A stretch of 64,000 nt of DNA, taken from NCBI GenBank assembly GCA_022225965.2, contig JAKJXP020000012.1:1-64000 (forward strand), written 5' to 3'. How positions within the stretch are numbered: the stretch's first letter is position 1; each line of letters starts with the position of its first letter. The DNA is from Diatrype stigma (lineage: Eukaryota; Ascomycota; Sordariomycetes; Xylariales; Diatrypaceae). This document shows positions 26,101 through 36,499 of this stretch, piece after piece. The notes under the pieces were generated by a model. That model saw only the letters and a program-made list of their open reading frames with translations. It did not search any database and was not told the DNA's origin. A program made the position numbers and the translations under genes.

Positions 26101-26850
26101 ACGTAAAGCGATATAATGGGCAAAAAACGTTTAATACGATTTAGAATCTTTTTTAATAGGTTTATATTTTTGCATCGATAATATAGCAGTTATTCGATAT
26201 ATTTTCGGATATTTTTCGGATAATTCTTAGCAAGATTTCCTGATTTTCCATTAGGCTGTTTTTCGAATACGCCTTTAAGTTTTTTTCGTTTAATGGATTC
26301 TCGGATACGTCGAAATCGAAGGCAACGAGGCCGTAAACGCTTAAGTTAAGTTAGGTATAAAGCGACCGGTTATCGACGACGACGACCATATTATTGGCAT
26401 TATAATCCTTATTTACCTTAAACGCATTAGCCGGAAAAAACGTTTATTCGTATTTTTTACTTAATGGTTTCGTAATATATTCCTTTTATATTAACGATGC
26501 GGATTCGAAATAAATAAATCCCTTAAAAAGCTTTCTTTTGTTCGAATAATATTGCATCGTTTTTTTGCGGAACGATTGGGCCATGGGAATTTCGTTAGTT
26601 ATTATAAACGCTTTAGATATCCGGACGATTCCGTCGATAGGTATCGATATAAATGCGGTGCCGATAAAAAGTTTTTATACATTATTTTTTGCGACTTATT
26701 TTAAGGTGCCTTTAGATCTTTCGGGATTCGGGCAGGGCACGAAACGAACGAATCTTTCGGTTATAACGGCCATCGAAACTTCGCAGCCTTTATTAAAAAA
26801 GCCCGCCCATATGGGCCAACGAAAGAGTAAACCATAATATACTGAACTTT
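23130..26850 (+). pseudogene. LINE-A ORF2 relic (endonuclease, RT, RNase H), copy A2
   Basis: EN region from about 23130. The GDFNA motif site is near 23530-23550 and is degraded. The RT box reads YAND at 25120-25131, with the thumb at 25301-25483. RNase H starts near 26000 (gggctttattatttattaaggcggcaaac, the text interrupted in A1). The C-terminal block (AYMGRQRKS-like region) ends near 26830. A domain-by-domain match to A3 supports the call. Loss of catalytic aspartate and frequent stops show it is inactive. Confidence 0.78.
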
Positions 26851-27170
26851 GATTCAGAAAAAAAATAGGGGTAACGAGGCTTACGGAAAATAAGATATTC
26901 CAGCGGAAAATAAAACCTATTTCTTATGTTAAACCCTGATACGTTTGCGCTTTATTTCGGGCCCGCCCATTTGGACTTGCTTATTTGGGCCTATCCCTTG
27001 ATATTCCAGCCGTTCCATATATTATATAATGTCGGCATTTATGTAGATCTAATTATCCTATAAAACCATTCCCCATATACCCCCTTCCGGGGTAGTTTGT
27101 ATGTAACTAGGTAATTAGCTAAATAAGTTCATCCGAACGTAAAAATTCATTATTATCATTATTATTATAG

Positions 27171-28318
27171 GGCTTTGTTATTTATTAAAATGGCAAACGC
27201 TTATATATAATCAATGAATTACTTTTAAACGCAAAGGCTTTTAATGGCGAAATAATAGCCGTACGTAAGGCGGCTTAATGGATAAAAAACGTATAATACG
27301 ACTTAAATCCTTTTCCGATAGGTTTATATTTTTATATCGACAATACGGCGGTTATTCGATATATTTTTAAATACTTATCGGATAATTTCCAATAAGACTT
27401 TTTAAAATTCCATTAAGTCGTTTTCCGAATTTGATCGATAATTTCTTTTATTTAATAAGTACCGGAATATGTCGAAATTAAAAAAAATAAAGCCGCAAAT
27501 GCTTAAGCCAAACTTGGCGCAAAGCGGCTAATTCTCGATAACGATAACCATACTTCCGGTATCGTAATTCTTTTTTATTTTCGACGTATCAGTCGGAAAA
27601 AACGTTTATTCGTTTTTTTCGCATAATAATTACGTAATATATTCCCGTTATATTAATAATAGGAATTTAAAACAAACAAGCTTCTTAAAAAGCTTTTTCT
27701 TATTCGAATAATACTATACCGTCTTTTCGCGAAACGATCGGGTTATAGGAATTTCGTTAATTATTATAAACGCTTTAAATATTCGGACAATGCCCTTAAT
27801 AAATATCGCTATAAATGCGGTGCCAATAAAAAACCCTTATATATTATTTCTTACGACTTGTTTTAAGATACCCTTAAATTCTTCGGAATCCGAATAAAGC
27901 ACGAAGCGAACGAATTTTTCGGCCATAACGGCCATCGAAATTTCGCAGCCTTTATTAAAAAAGCCCGCCTATATGGGCCGGCAAAGGAATAAATTATAAC
28001 ATACTGGATTTTAATCCAAAGAAAAAATAGGGATAGCGAGGCTTATAAAAGATAAAACACCCTAACGAAAAATAAAACCATCTCCTATATCAAACTCCAA
28101 TACGCTTGCGCTTTATTTCGGGCCCGCCTACTTAGGCTCGCCCATTTGGGCCTATCCCTTAATACTCCAGCCGTCCTATATACTATACAATATCGGCACC
28201 TATATAGACTTAATCATCCTATAAACCTTTTACATCCCCCTTAGGGGAGGCCTGTATGTAACTAAGTACACTAATTAAATAGGTCCACCCGGACGTAAAA
28301 ATCCATCATCATCATTAT
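27171..28318 (+). mobile_element. LINE-A copy A1, third segment (RNase H, C-terminus, 3' UTR)
   Basis: A1 resumes after A2 with GGCTTTGTTATT at 27171-27182. It carries the RNase H and C-terminal region (27183 to about 28000), the 3' UTR with a degraded hairpin (catcccccttaggggagg near 28233), and a (cat)n tail to 28318. The element ends at the TSD CGTCGCTATTCTT (28319-28331), matching 222-234. Confidence 0.92.
27183..28000 (+). pseudogene. LINE-A ORF2 relic, RNase H and C-terminal part, copy A1
   Basis: Continues the RNase H text cut at 14086. The region equivalent to A3 34360-33940 (WGFVAYQGGKR ... EYVKIESNEAAN) is recognisable but full of stops. The domain would remove the RNA strand from the cDNA hybrid. 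The C-terminal block, with a conserved tyrosine/glycine/histidine stretch (GYNGHRNFAAF in A3), lies near 27920-27960. Separated from the rest of ORF2 by two LINEs and about 13 kb. Confidence 0.72.
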
Positions 28319-29109
28319 CGTCGCTATTCTTCCGTTATTCTTTCATTTTTTATTCGATAAAGTCGTAATATTACCCGCATTTCCCCGTTTACTTTAAACC
28401 ATTTAAACCGAAATTCGCCTTTTTTATATATATACGTAACGTTAATTCGTTAGAAACGAATTTAATCGCAAAATTATATATCGGCAGTTTTTTTAGTTTT
28501 AATAATTACTTAAAAATAATTTTCGTTAATTCCGGATTTAATAATGCTTTTTCGTGATCTTTATATATAAATAACGCTTATAAAACGAAATTCTTATAAA
28601 AAATCGTCCTTTTGTTTTTATATAATTTGCATTTTATTATTACATAATAAACGGTTTTATTTTTTTCGTTATATTAATAACGCAACATTAATATTTCAAA
28701 AACGCGGTAATAAAATAAAAATAACCGTAAACCAATAACTTCCGTTTTCGCTTAAAAAACATTAAGGCTTCGTATTTTCTTATATATTTATATAAGTTTT
28801 TAATTAAATTTAATTCTTTATCGAATTCGAAATGCATTATCGATATTTCCGTAATACGTATTTATTATATATGTATTATTATTATTTAATGTTTTTAATA
28901 TGCTTTTTATTCGTTTTATAACTTAATTCGATATATTATCGTTTAATTATTTTCATAATTAGCCATTTTTAATATCTTTTTTTTATAATTAAGCTTAATT
29001 TAGTTTTATATTATTACTTATAAATTATTATAAGGCTTATTTAATATATCTTTTCGTTTATGTCGTTAATTATTAGCTTAATTTCGAATTTTTTTATTAC
29101 TGCATTAAA

Positions 29110-29825
29110 TAAATTATATTACGCGGTTAACGGCCTATTTAGGCTATACCGCATTTATTTACGTATTATTTAATAAAAAAACCTCGTAAATACTAAACTT
29201 ATCGCTACTTTAAATCCTTCCGGTTCCATATCATGATATCCAAATAAGGTCTTGTCGCTTTTCGTTTTTCCGTCGATTGGTTATCGTTTTTCGGCCTGGG
29301 CGAGGCCTACTTATTTGGAAAATTTATTCGTCGATAAAGGCAAGCTTTAAATACGCTATTCGGTACAGCTGTCGATTAAACGTCGAAGCGATATTGTATC
29401 GCATTAGCGTCTTACCCGCCTTATTTCGGTATAAGATAGCGAATATTAAATCGTTAGGCCGGTCGGATTTTTATACGTAGCGCTATCGATTAACGCATTT
29501 TAGCTGTTATCGTATAGCAAACGGGATTTTAATTTTGCGTTATAAGATTCGAAAAACGCTTTATTTCGAAAGGGCTTTTTGATAATCCTAGTTATCGTTT
29601 TATTTAATTTCGATCGAGTTGCTACCGAATTAAGAACGTAACGGTGCCGCATTATTTTCCTTTTTATTAAAAAGCTATTAAAATACGGCAGATTACGGTT
29701 CGAATTAAACTGGTAAATACAGCAGTTACGAATAAACCTACGGTCGTAATAGGATTCGAACCTATTGAGCGGCGTTTTTCGTCGACTTATGCTGTATTAG
29801 GCTTTCGATTATTAAGCCATACGAC
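29110..29825 (-). mobile_element. SINE-2: tRNA-headed retroposon of 716 bp
   Basis: Flanked by TATTACTGCATTAAA (29095-29109) and TATTATTGCATTAAA (29826-29840), 14 of 15 identical with one C/T difference. The empty site is present in C5 near 63683-63700 (tattattgttgcattaagg). On the minus strand it starts exactly with a tRNA-like sequence (29825 down to 29741) containing A- and B-box promoters. It continues through about 630 bp of unique body and ends in an AT-rich stretch (taatataatttat). Less RIP-mutated than the LINE around it. No other copy in the window. Confidence 0.85.
29741..29825 (-). pseudogene. tRNA-derived head of SINE-2 (internal Pol III promoter)
   Basis: Sense (minus) strand: AGTCGTA pairs with TACGACC except the first A-C, a RIP-type mismatch. 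The D-stem GCTT pairs with AAGC. The B box GGTTCGAATCC is perfect and sits in a five-pair T stem (ATAGG/CCTAT). The A box TGGCTTAATAAT fits a RIP-altered TGGCNNAGTNGT. Its length of 85 nt with a long variable region suggests a class II (Ser/Leu-type) ancestor. The anticodon stem does not fold, so this is a promoter relic, not a working tRNA gene. Confidence 0.75.
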
Positions 29826-30020
29826 TATTATTGCATTAAAATAAATATTTAAAAACAAGCATTATGATTTTCCTTTAATTATATAAGTTAAAACAATTTT
29901 ATACGTTTTAATAACGATATATAAGCATTACGTTTAATATATTCGAAGCTTATTTATAAGTTCTTTATTTTTATCTTTCTTATTAGGAATATATTAAATA
30001 AACGTTTTATAAATAATAGC

Positions 30021-31390
30021 ATATAGCCGATTAAATCAGCAAGATTTCTAGGAATATTCTTAAACAGGAAGCTGAGATAACAAAGGCACCTAAAGGAAAT
30101 TAAGAAAAAGCTCGAAAGGCAGAACTTCGCCCTTACCAGCCTCGCAGCTATAACGTAAGGCTGCAGCAGCGCTAAAATACGCGAAACCTATACGAAGGTA
30201 ATTAGGAATGCCATTACTTATAGGACATCTATTTGGCACATTCCTAATAAGAAAAGCGAAAATAAAGAGCTTACAAATAAGCTTCGAACATATTAAACGT
30301 AATACTTACGTATCGTTACCGGGACGTATAAAGCTGCTTTAACGTATAGTTAAGTTAAAAACGGAATGCCCGCTTTTAAATGTTTACCTTAATGCAGCAG
30401 TAACAAAATTCGAAACCAAGCTGGCAGCTAACGGCATAAACGAAAGAATACGCCAAGCAAGCGCTATAATAACGACGCGGCTCCGTAAACGAAAACGTAA
30501 AAAATAAGCTAAATCTAACCGTAAATAAAAAGATATTACAAATGGCTAATTACGGAAATACTTAAACGATATTATACCGAATTAAATTGCAAAGAATAAA
30601 TATAAAAGTATATTAAAAACCTTAAATAATAGTAATACGTATACGATAAATACGTATCGTAAGAATACCGATAATACAATTCGAATTCGACAAAGGGCTA
30701 AACTTAATTAAAAACCTATATAAATAAATAAAAAATACGAAACCTTAATGCTTTTTTAGGCAAAAACGAAAGCCATCGGCTTACGGTCGTTCCTATTTTA
30801 CCGCGGCGTTTTCGAAATATTAACGCTGCGCTATTAATATAACGAAAAAAATAAAACCGCTTATTATGTAATAATAAAGTGCAAATTTTATAAAAGCAAA
30901 AAGACGCGTTTTCGTAACGATCTCGTTTCGCGGACGCTATTTACGCGTAAAAATTATAAAAAGGCGTTATTAAACCCAGAATTAAAAAAAATTATCTTTA
31001 AGTAGCTATTAAGACTAGGAAAACTGCCGATATATAATCTTGCGATTAAATTCGCTTTTAACGAATTAACGTTAAATATATACAAAATATATATATATAT
31101 ATATATATATATTCGGCTTAAGTGGTTTAAAGTAAACGGGAAAATACGGATAATATTACGACTATACCGAATAAGAAATAAAAAAGCAACAGAAAAACGG
31201 CAACGCCGTAACGCGTAAGATAATATATTTAAATTCGAAATCCCTTAATTTCGAAAAGCGAAAAAAACGAATAAAAATTATATACATAAAAAGGCGCAAA
31301 AGCGCCAACGAAACGAAAACGTAACGTAAATGCCGCATAAACGCAAAAATAATACCATTATCGTTATTATTATTATTACTATTATTATTA
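30021..31390 (+). mobile_element. LINE-C copy C2, 5'-truncated
   Basis: Plus-strand copy parallel to C4 60240-61570, starting at the RT thumb and ending in an (ATT)n-like tail near 31361-31390. It lies head to head with C1. It includes an (AT)n run at 31087-31112 absent from C4. RIP is moderate; several segments read more clearly than in C4. Confidence 0.85.
30060..31080 (+). pseudogene. LINE-C ORF2 C-terminus relic (RT thumb, CCHC-type module), copy C2
   Basis: The RT thumb is visible as LRIVTGTYKAALT, then after a one-base deletion relative to C4 as ECPLLNVYLNAAVTKFETKL (30368-30430). The C-terminal module common to Tad1-like LINEs follows: KAIGLRSFLFYRGV near 30770-30810, then NEKNKTAYYVIIKCKF near 30845-30890. 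Here one cysteine and the histidine of the expected C-C-H-C have become tyrosines. The last conserved stretch is LPIYNLAIKFAFNEL near 31020-31070. No RNase H lies between the thumb and the C-terminal module (only about 280 bp). Confidence 0.75.
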
Positions 31391-31438
31391 AGTAATTATA
31401 TTATTCGTTAATATTGTCGTCGTTATTATCGTCGTCGT

Positions 31439-31458
31439 CGACGTCGGCGCCGACGTCG
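31439..31458. repeat. 20-bp perfect palindrome CGACGTCGGCGCCGACGTCG
   Basis: Self-complementary over all 20 bases, at the end of a (GTC)n-like run. GC-rich in an AT-rich block. It may be a product of simple-sequence growth rather than a protein site. Confidence 0.8.
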
Positions 31459-32991
31459 GCAGCGCTATAACGACGCGCCGTAACAGCCTTGGTAATAAAA
31501 TAAGCAAAAACGTTTTAATAAAAAAATCAGCAGTATAAACGGAACGCAAAAGCTATAATAACGTATTAAATTATTAATAATAACTTTAAACGCCATAATA
31601 ACGCAAATAATATGGTCTTAAACGGAGTCGTTGCTATTTTAAACGGCGGCGACGGAAACGGCAAAAGCAATAAAAACGCCGTAGCCGCTTATTAAAAAAG
31701 TAACGGAAATAAAATACGTCCGTAAAAAACGCATAATTTCCATTCCGGCGGCATTAAAAGCTTTAAAATCTTTTTAATAAAATTAAAGCAACGTAAATGC
31801 AATTAAAAAGCAACTTAAAAAAAACTTATTTCGGAGATTTCGTCGTCGTAAGCGGCAACGGCGGCTTCGAACGAACGAACGGCGGTGGTAACGACGGAAT
31901 CGACGGAAAGCTAAAACATTATAAACGCATCGGTCGAATAACGGAAAAACATATATATTTAAAAACAGGCATATTCCAAAACGAAGCAATTTTAGTAATT
32001 ATTGCCGTTATTAACGAAATACTAACAGCGGTAAATATAATTCCGAACGAACCGGATTACGTAATTGTGGTAACGTTATGCCCGCGTTGCGTTTTTCGGG
32101 AAAAAGGGCTTTTTTTTTAACCGAAATAATTGCGGTTTCTCGAAAACGCGCGAAATTGCTGCCGTATTATAGCAACTATTAAATAATAATATATATAAGC
32201 ATAATAATATATACCTTTTTATTATTATTATTATTACGGTTATTATCGGAAATACCGGTACCGGCGGCAATAATAAAAACGTTACTTTTGTCTTAAAGGA
32301 AAAAGAAATCGCATCGGCTATTAAAAAAACCGATCTATTTTATCGCCTTTTATAATAAAAATCTTACTTATTACGGCAAATAAAGCCGAATTTAAAAACA
32401 TCTTATTTATGAATTATTATTATTATTATTATTACTGCTATAAAGTAATTAATTAATTAATGATTTTAAGCATTAATAATGAAACCGCATCGTTATTAAT
32501 TATTACGAAAAATATACCATTCGAATCGTAAAATAAAGGAAAATTAAATACAATTATAAAAAGGATTTAAAAATAACGCGACAGCAATTAAAAAAAAGAA
32601 TACGTATAATACGGGCCGCAAAGGAAAGAAAAAGAAAAAGAAAAATCAGAATTGCAAACGCCGGAAGCCTAGGTAATATGTAAGGCCGAAAGATCGGTAA
32701 GTACATATAAGAAAATAAGGCGGTCCGGAGGAAAAACGAAAGGGTACCGAAAATGTAGGCCCAGTTTTTTCCTAGCGTTTTATTTATCGGTTTTTCTTAT
32801 CGAATTATTAAGCTGGCATAATGAATTGCATAATAAACCGTTATCGCATTTTAAACGATTAAATGCAGCAATTAAAGAATAACGTTTTATAAAAAGAATA
32901 ATAGGAACTTCTTTATTTTTATTTAAAATAGCGCCAAGTCGGCTAAATAAGTAAGCACTTAATAAGTTAACGACGAAACCGAACAGCAATC

Positions 32992-33065
32992 GCCGCTATG
33001 GCGCAGCGAATAAGCAACGCGTAGGTTTTATCCGTTTAACCGGTTTATTACGCGGAATATAAATC
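32992..33065 (+). other. Possible tRNA-like fragment
   Basis: CTATGGCGCAGCGAATAAGC resembles an A box plus D arm (TGGCGCAGCGGAT with one G-to-A). An AT-rich part and an (AAT)n tail at 33123-33152 follow. I cannot find a convincing B box or acceptor pairing. It may be the head of a short SINE of about 160 bp, or chance. Confidence 0.25.
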
Positions 33066-33130
33066 GCAGGTATACCGCATATTATATGCCTATATATATA
33101 TAAATAAGCAATCGGCGTAAGAATAATATT

Positions 33131-33189
33131 AATAATAATAAATAATAATAATTTTAATTATTTTTATATAAATCTTATGTATTTTGGCG
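33131..33189 (-). mobile_element. LINE-C copy C3, piece left of A3
   Basis: The stretch ttttaattatttttatataaatcttatgtattttggcg matches C5 near 63878-63915 and joins 39683 onward after A3 is removed. The TSD TATGTATTTTGGCG (33176-33189) repeats at 39669-39682. The left edge runs into an (AAT)n tract, so the exact boundary is uncertain by about 20 bp. Confidence 0.7.
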
Positions 33190-33267
33190 ATAATGATGAT
33201 GATGATGATAATGTATTTTAACGTCCGGATGGACCTATCTAGCTAGTGTACCTAATTACATATAAGC

Positions 33268-33284
33268 CACTCCCGAAAGGGGTG
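33268..33284 (-). other. 3' UTR stem-loop of LINE-A
   Basis: Sense strand CACCCCTTTCGGGAGTG, a short hairpin with a TTTC/TTCG-type loop and one C-A mismatch explained by a G-to-A change. It recurs at the same place in every LINE-A/B and SINE-1 3' end, perfect in SINE-1 copy e. Candidate recognition element for the LINE reverse transcriptase (inference). Confidence 0.65.
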
Positions 33285-33469
33285 TAAGAGGTTTATAGGA
33301 TAACTAAGACTATATAAGGCCCGATATTGTGTAGTATATGGGACGGCTGGAGTATTAAGGGAGCCTAGGTGGGCGGGTCCGAGATAAAGCGTAAGCGTAT
33401 TGGGGTCTGACATAGGAAAAAGTTTTTATTTTCCGCTGGGGTGGCTTATTTCCCTTAAGCCTTACTATC

Positions 33470-34370
33470 CTTACCATTTTTCTGGATCGGGTCCAGTGTA
33501 TTGTGGTTTACTTTTTTGCCGATCCATATGGGCGGACCTTCTCGATAAAGGCGGCGAAGTTTCGGTGGCCGTTGTAGCCGAAAAGTTCGTTTGCTTCGTG
33601 CCTTGCCCGAATCCCTAAGGACCGGAGGGCATCCTAGAATAGGTTGCAGGAAGCGACATAACCTGGTGCCTTTTTTTTTCCGCAGCGGCAGTGGCATCTT
33701 TCGACGACGTCGGAATGTTTAAAGCGCCTATGGTAGTTAGCGAAATCCTTATAGCCAAAGCGTTCCGTAAAAAGGCGGTGCAGTGTTATGCGAGCAAAAG
33801 AAAGCTTTTTAAGGGGCTTACTTGTTTCGAATTTCCATTTTTGGTATGAAGGGGATGTGTTACGGGATTACCAGGTAAAGAAAACGAATAAACGTTTTTT
33901 CCGGTTAATGCGTTTGAAATAGGTAAAGGTTATAATGCCGGTGATGTAGTTGCTGTTATCGATGGCCGGCCGTTTCGCGCCTAGCTTAGCTTGGGCGTTT
34001 GCAGCTTCGTTGCTTTCGATTTTGACGTATTCGGGAGCCTATTGAACGGAAAAGGAGTAAAGGGGGGGGCGTATTTGGGAAATTATTTGGTAAAAAGTTA
34101 GGAAGTTTTGTTAGGAGTTATCCGAAAGGTGTTCGAGAATATATCGAATAATTGCCGTGTTGTTAATGCAGAAATGTAGACCTATTGGAAAGGGTTTTAA
34201 GTCGTATTAAGCGTTTTTTGCTTATTGTGCCGCTTTACGTGCGGCTATTACTTTACCGTCGAAAACTTTCGCGTTTAGAAGTAATTTATTGGCTGCGTAT
34301 AGGCGTTTGCCGCCTTGGTAGGCGACGAAGCCCCAGCTAATTCGGTCGATCCTGAAACCATTAAAATAAA
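33470..34370 (-). pseudogene. LINE-A ORF2 relic, RNase H and C-terminal block, copy A3
   Basis: Minus strand. RNase H starts as WGFVAYQGGKRLYAANKLLL (about 34345-34285). Residues LHFCINNTAIIRYILEHLSD follow, then APEYVKIESNEAANAQAKLG near 34030-33975, matching the last RNase H motif. The C-terminal block includes ARHEANELFGYNGHRNFAAF near 33600-33545. Two frames are needed in places because of an indel and stops (for example before QNFLTFYQ). The RNase H would degrade template RNA. This domain order EN-RT-RNH-Cterm defines families A and B. Confidence 0.8.
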
Positions 34371-34479
34371 TAACTAGGTTTCGGGAAAGAACGGATTCGA
34401 GTTATTTTTTATGGGCGTTTTTTTTCTTTTTTTTATCGGCTAAAACGGGCAGCGGCTTATTTGGCTACTTCCTGTTTAG

Positions 34480-36480
34480 GAATAAGGGGCGGGGATAAAT
34501 TGCCGTTAGGTTTGACGCTAGTTGTAATTGCATAGGCTAGCGTTTCTTTGATTGGTTGGTACGCTGGATAACCGGATAAGCCGGATTTAGGCTGCGGAAC
34601 CGAATAACGTATCGTTTTCGTATTTGCTCGTATGTCACTTTTATGGGGGAAATGCTTAATTCGCGGTGTAAAATAGGGACGTTAATGGTGCGTCAAATTG
34701 AGAGAATTGCTTTAGTGGCGACTTTAAGTGGTTTGTCGGAAATTGCGAGGTATTTTAGAACGCTAATAAACGCGAATTCTTATTTTTTAACCGTTAGGCG
34801 TTTTTTTTCCGAATACCAGGCCTTTGCGTCGTATATAACTATTGGTATTACGTAGGCCTTTGCTGCTATTGCGGTTTTGTTCGGTAATAATTCTTTCGTT
34901 ACTTTGTTAAGGTGGCGGATATAATTGGCGGCCCGTAAAGCCTTGGCGGCCCATTTGGATACGTATTTCTTGAAGCTAAGTTTGGAATCGAAAAAGATTC
35001 CTAGCCATTTAATCGCTTTATTGGATAAGTATATTTCAAAATTTTCCGCAATAACCGGTGCGTTTAAAAAGGCCCGGCTTTTATAAAAGTGCTTAAGGTC
35101 GCTTTTGGCTGGATCGAAAGTAAGGGCATTCTCTTGTTTTCAATTAAGGGTGTTTAAAACGTTAGCTACTAATAAGGCGGAGGTTTCGGTTATGGTTTTG
35201 CTTATACGTAATATCGTTATATCGTCGGCATATCCGAAGCGGATTAATAGGGCGCCTTTTCGAAAAAAGGGTTCCGTATATAGCATAAATAGTATTGGAA
35301 ATACTGGGAAGTTTTAAGGGACGTTACAAAATAAAGGGCCAGGGTTTATAATAACGTTTTTTATTCGAATAAATGCGAAGCGGTTAGTTATAAATAAGTC
35401 GACCTATTTAATTAATAAATAGTTCCATTCTTATTACCGTAATCGAAATACCAGTTTGCCGCATAATACCGCATTAAAGGCGTTTATAATATCCAATATT
35501 AAAAGCGATGCAATTTTGTTTTAAGCAAAGGCCGTTTTTACGTCGTATATAACGTAAAATGCCAGATTTAATACCGACCTTTTAGGTAACGCGTCGAATT
35601 GTTAAGTATTAATAACGCCTTTACGTATAGCTATTATCGACATATGCCTAGCAATTAGCCGTTCGAGGCCTTTTTCGAAGCAGGAAAAAAAGGAAATGGG
35701 GCGTTAGGATTTTATTGCCGTAAAATCGCTTTTGCTTATTTTGGGAAATATAACGACCTTTGCAATGCGAAAGGGCGTAAGGTGGTATTTATGCTGCAGG
35801 CATTTTTCGTACAAGATATAAATAACGTTTTTAATAGCCGGCTATGCGTATTGAAATAGCAGGGCCGTTAATTCATTTTTTTCCGGAGCCGTATTAAGAG
35901 TTTTGATATAAACGTTCTTTATTTTCGCTATCGTTACTGTTTAGTTCCAGGGAATTGGTTCGTATATATGGGCGATAGTTGCGGAATCGGCCGAAAAGGG
36001 GTTTAAGTCGTAGGGTTTAAGTGGGCGCTACGGGTCGTCGATGTTTTTGCCGTTTGCCTGCGAAACAAAAACCTTATGCCGGAAATAGTTAATTTTTCCT
36101 TTCGTATTTGTTATTATCCGGTTTCCGTTTATTATTAGGGGAGCTCGGAAGTTATTTTTAAGTTTATACCAGCTTATTATATTATAAATTAACTTATTTA
36201 AAGTAACGTTAACTATTTGCCGTTTTTAGTATTGCTTTTTCGCTCGTCGAATAATGGATTTGTATTTTTTCGCCGTATCCGGATCCGGAATTTCGTTATT
36301 CGCCGCCGATTGTTGTATCCGTTTAGTAACTTCGTCGCATTTTTCCGTTCATTACGATACGTTTCGTCCGCGGTTATGTCTAGGTTTTTTTGACGTTTTT
36401 ATTACGCAATTGAACGTTTTTAGCAGCCGGAAAATTAGGTTTTCGCATTCTTAAGTTAATGCGAATATCGCGGGCCTCTT
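34480..36480 (-). pseudogene. LINE-A ORF2 relic, reverse transcriptase, copy A3
   Basis: Minus strand. Fingers region near 35905-35640 (NELTALLFQYA ... RPISFFSCFEKGLERLIARH). A LDIINAF relic of the first catalytic block lies near 35490. PILFMLYTEPFFRKGALLIR follows, then the catalytic box YADD at 35221-35232, the only fully intact GYADD in the window. The thumb-like stretch AAKALRAANYIRHLNKVTKE lies near 34970-34900. In-frame stops remain, so it is a pseudogene, but catalytic residues are kept. Confidence 0.88.
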
Positions 36481-36499
36481 AATCCAATACGTATAAATA

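Larger units (their letters stand above)
20758..27170 (+). mobile_element. LINE-A copy A2, main segment
   Basis: Resumes after B2 with the duplicated ATATCGTAAGCCTT and runs to its (cat/tat)n tail at 27148-27170. Together with 14087-14168 it is about 6.48 kb. The TSD against A1 is GGCTTTGTTATT (14075-14086 / 27171-27182). ORF1 keeps its ATG at 20809. The 3' UTR has a hairpin (tacccccttccggggta) near 27086. RIP decay is as strong as in A1. Confidence 0.93.
28319..30020 (-). mobile_element. LINE-C copy C1, main segment, 5'-truncated
   Basis: Minus-strand continuation of 1-234 after A1. It is the reverse complement of C2 (about 30230-31350) and parallels C5 (62868-63880). It covers only the ORF2 C-terminus and 3' UTR. 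The C-terminal cysteine/histidine block lies at about 28550-28800. It is truncated near 30020, where plus-strand C2 begins head to head. It carries SINE-2 at 29110-29825. Confidence 0.85.
31391..33130. other. Unassigned island, no recognised gene or repeat partner
   Basis: About 1.7 kb not shared with any LINE copy in the window. It begins with GTC/CGT-rich simple sequence and a 20-bp palindrome, and has short (ATT)n tracts near 32220 and 32415. Base composition is less AT-rich around 31620-32140. The longest open stretch (31797-32120) is glycine/asparagine-rich and low-complexity; I do not recognise it. It could be a remnant of host sequence or an unrelated, single-copy element. Confidence 0.5.

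Noticed and set aside
29741..29825. A functional tRNA-Ser/Leu gene
   Set aside because: The anticodon stem does not pair, the first acceptor pair is A-C, and it is the exact head of a TSD-flanked retroposon.
31797..32120. 107-codon Gly/Asn-rich frame as a gene
   Set aside because: Low complexity, no start context, no recognisable domain, no second copy to show conservation; kept only as part of an unassigned island.
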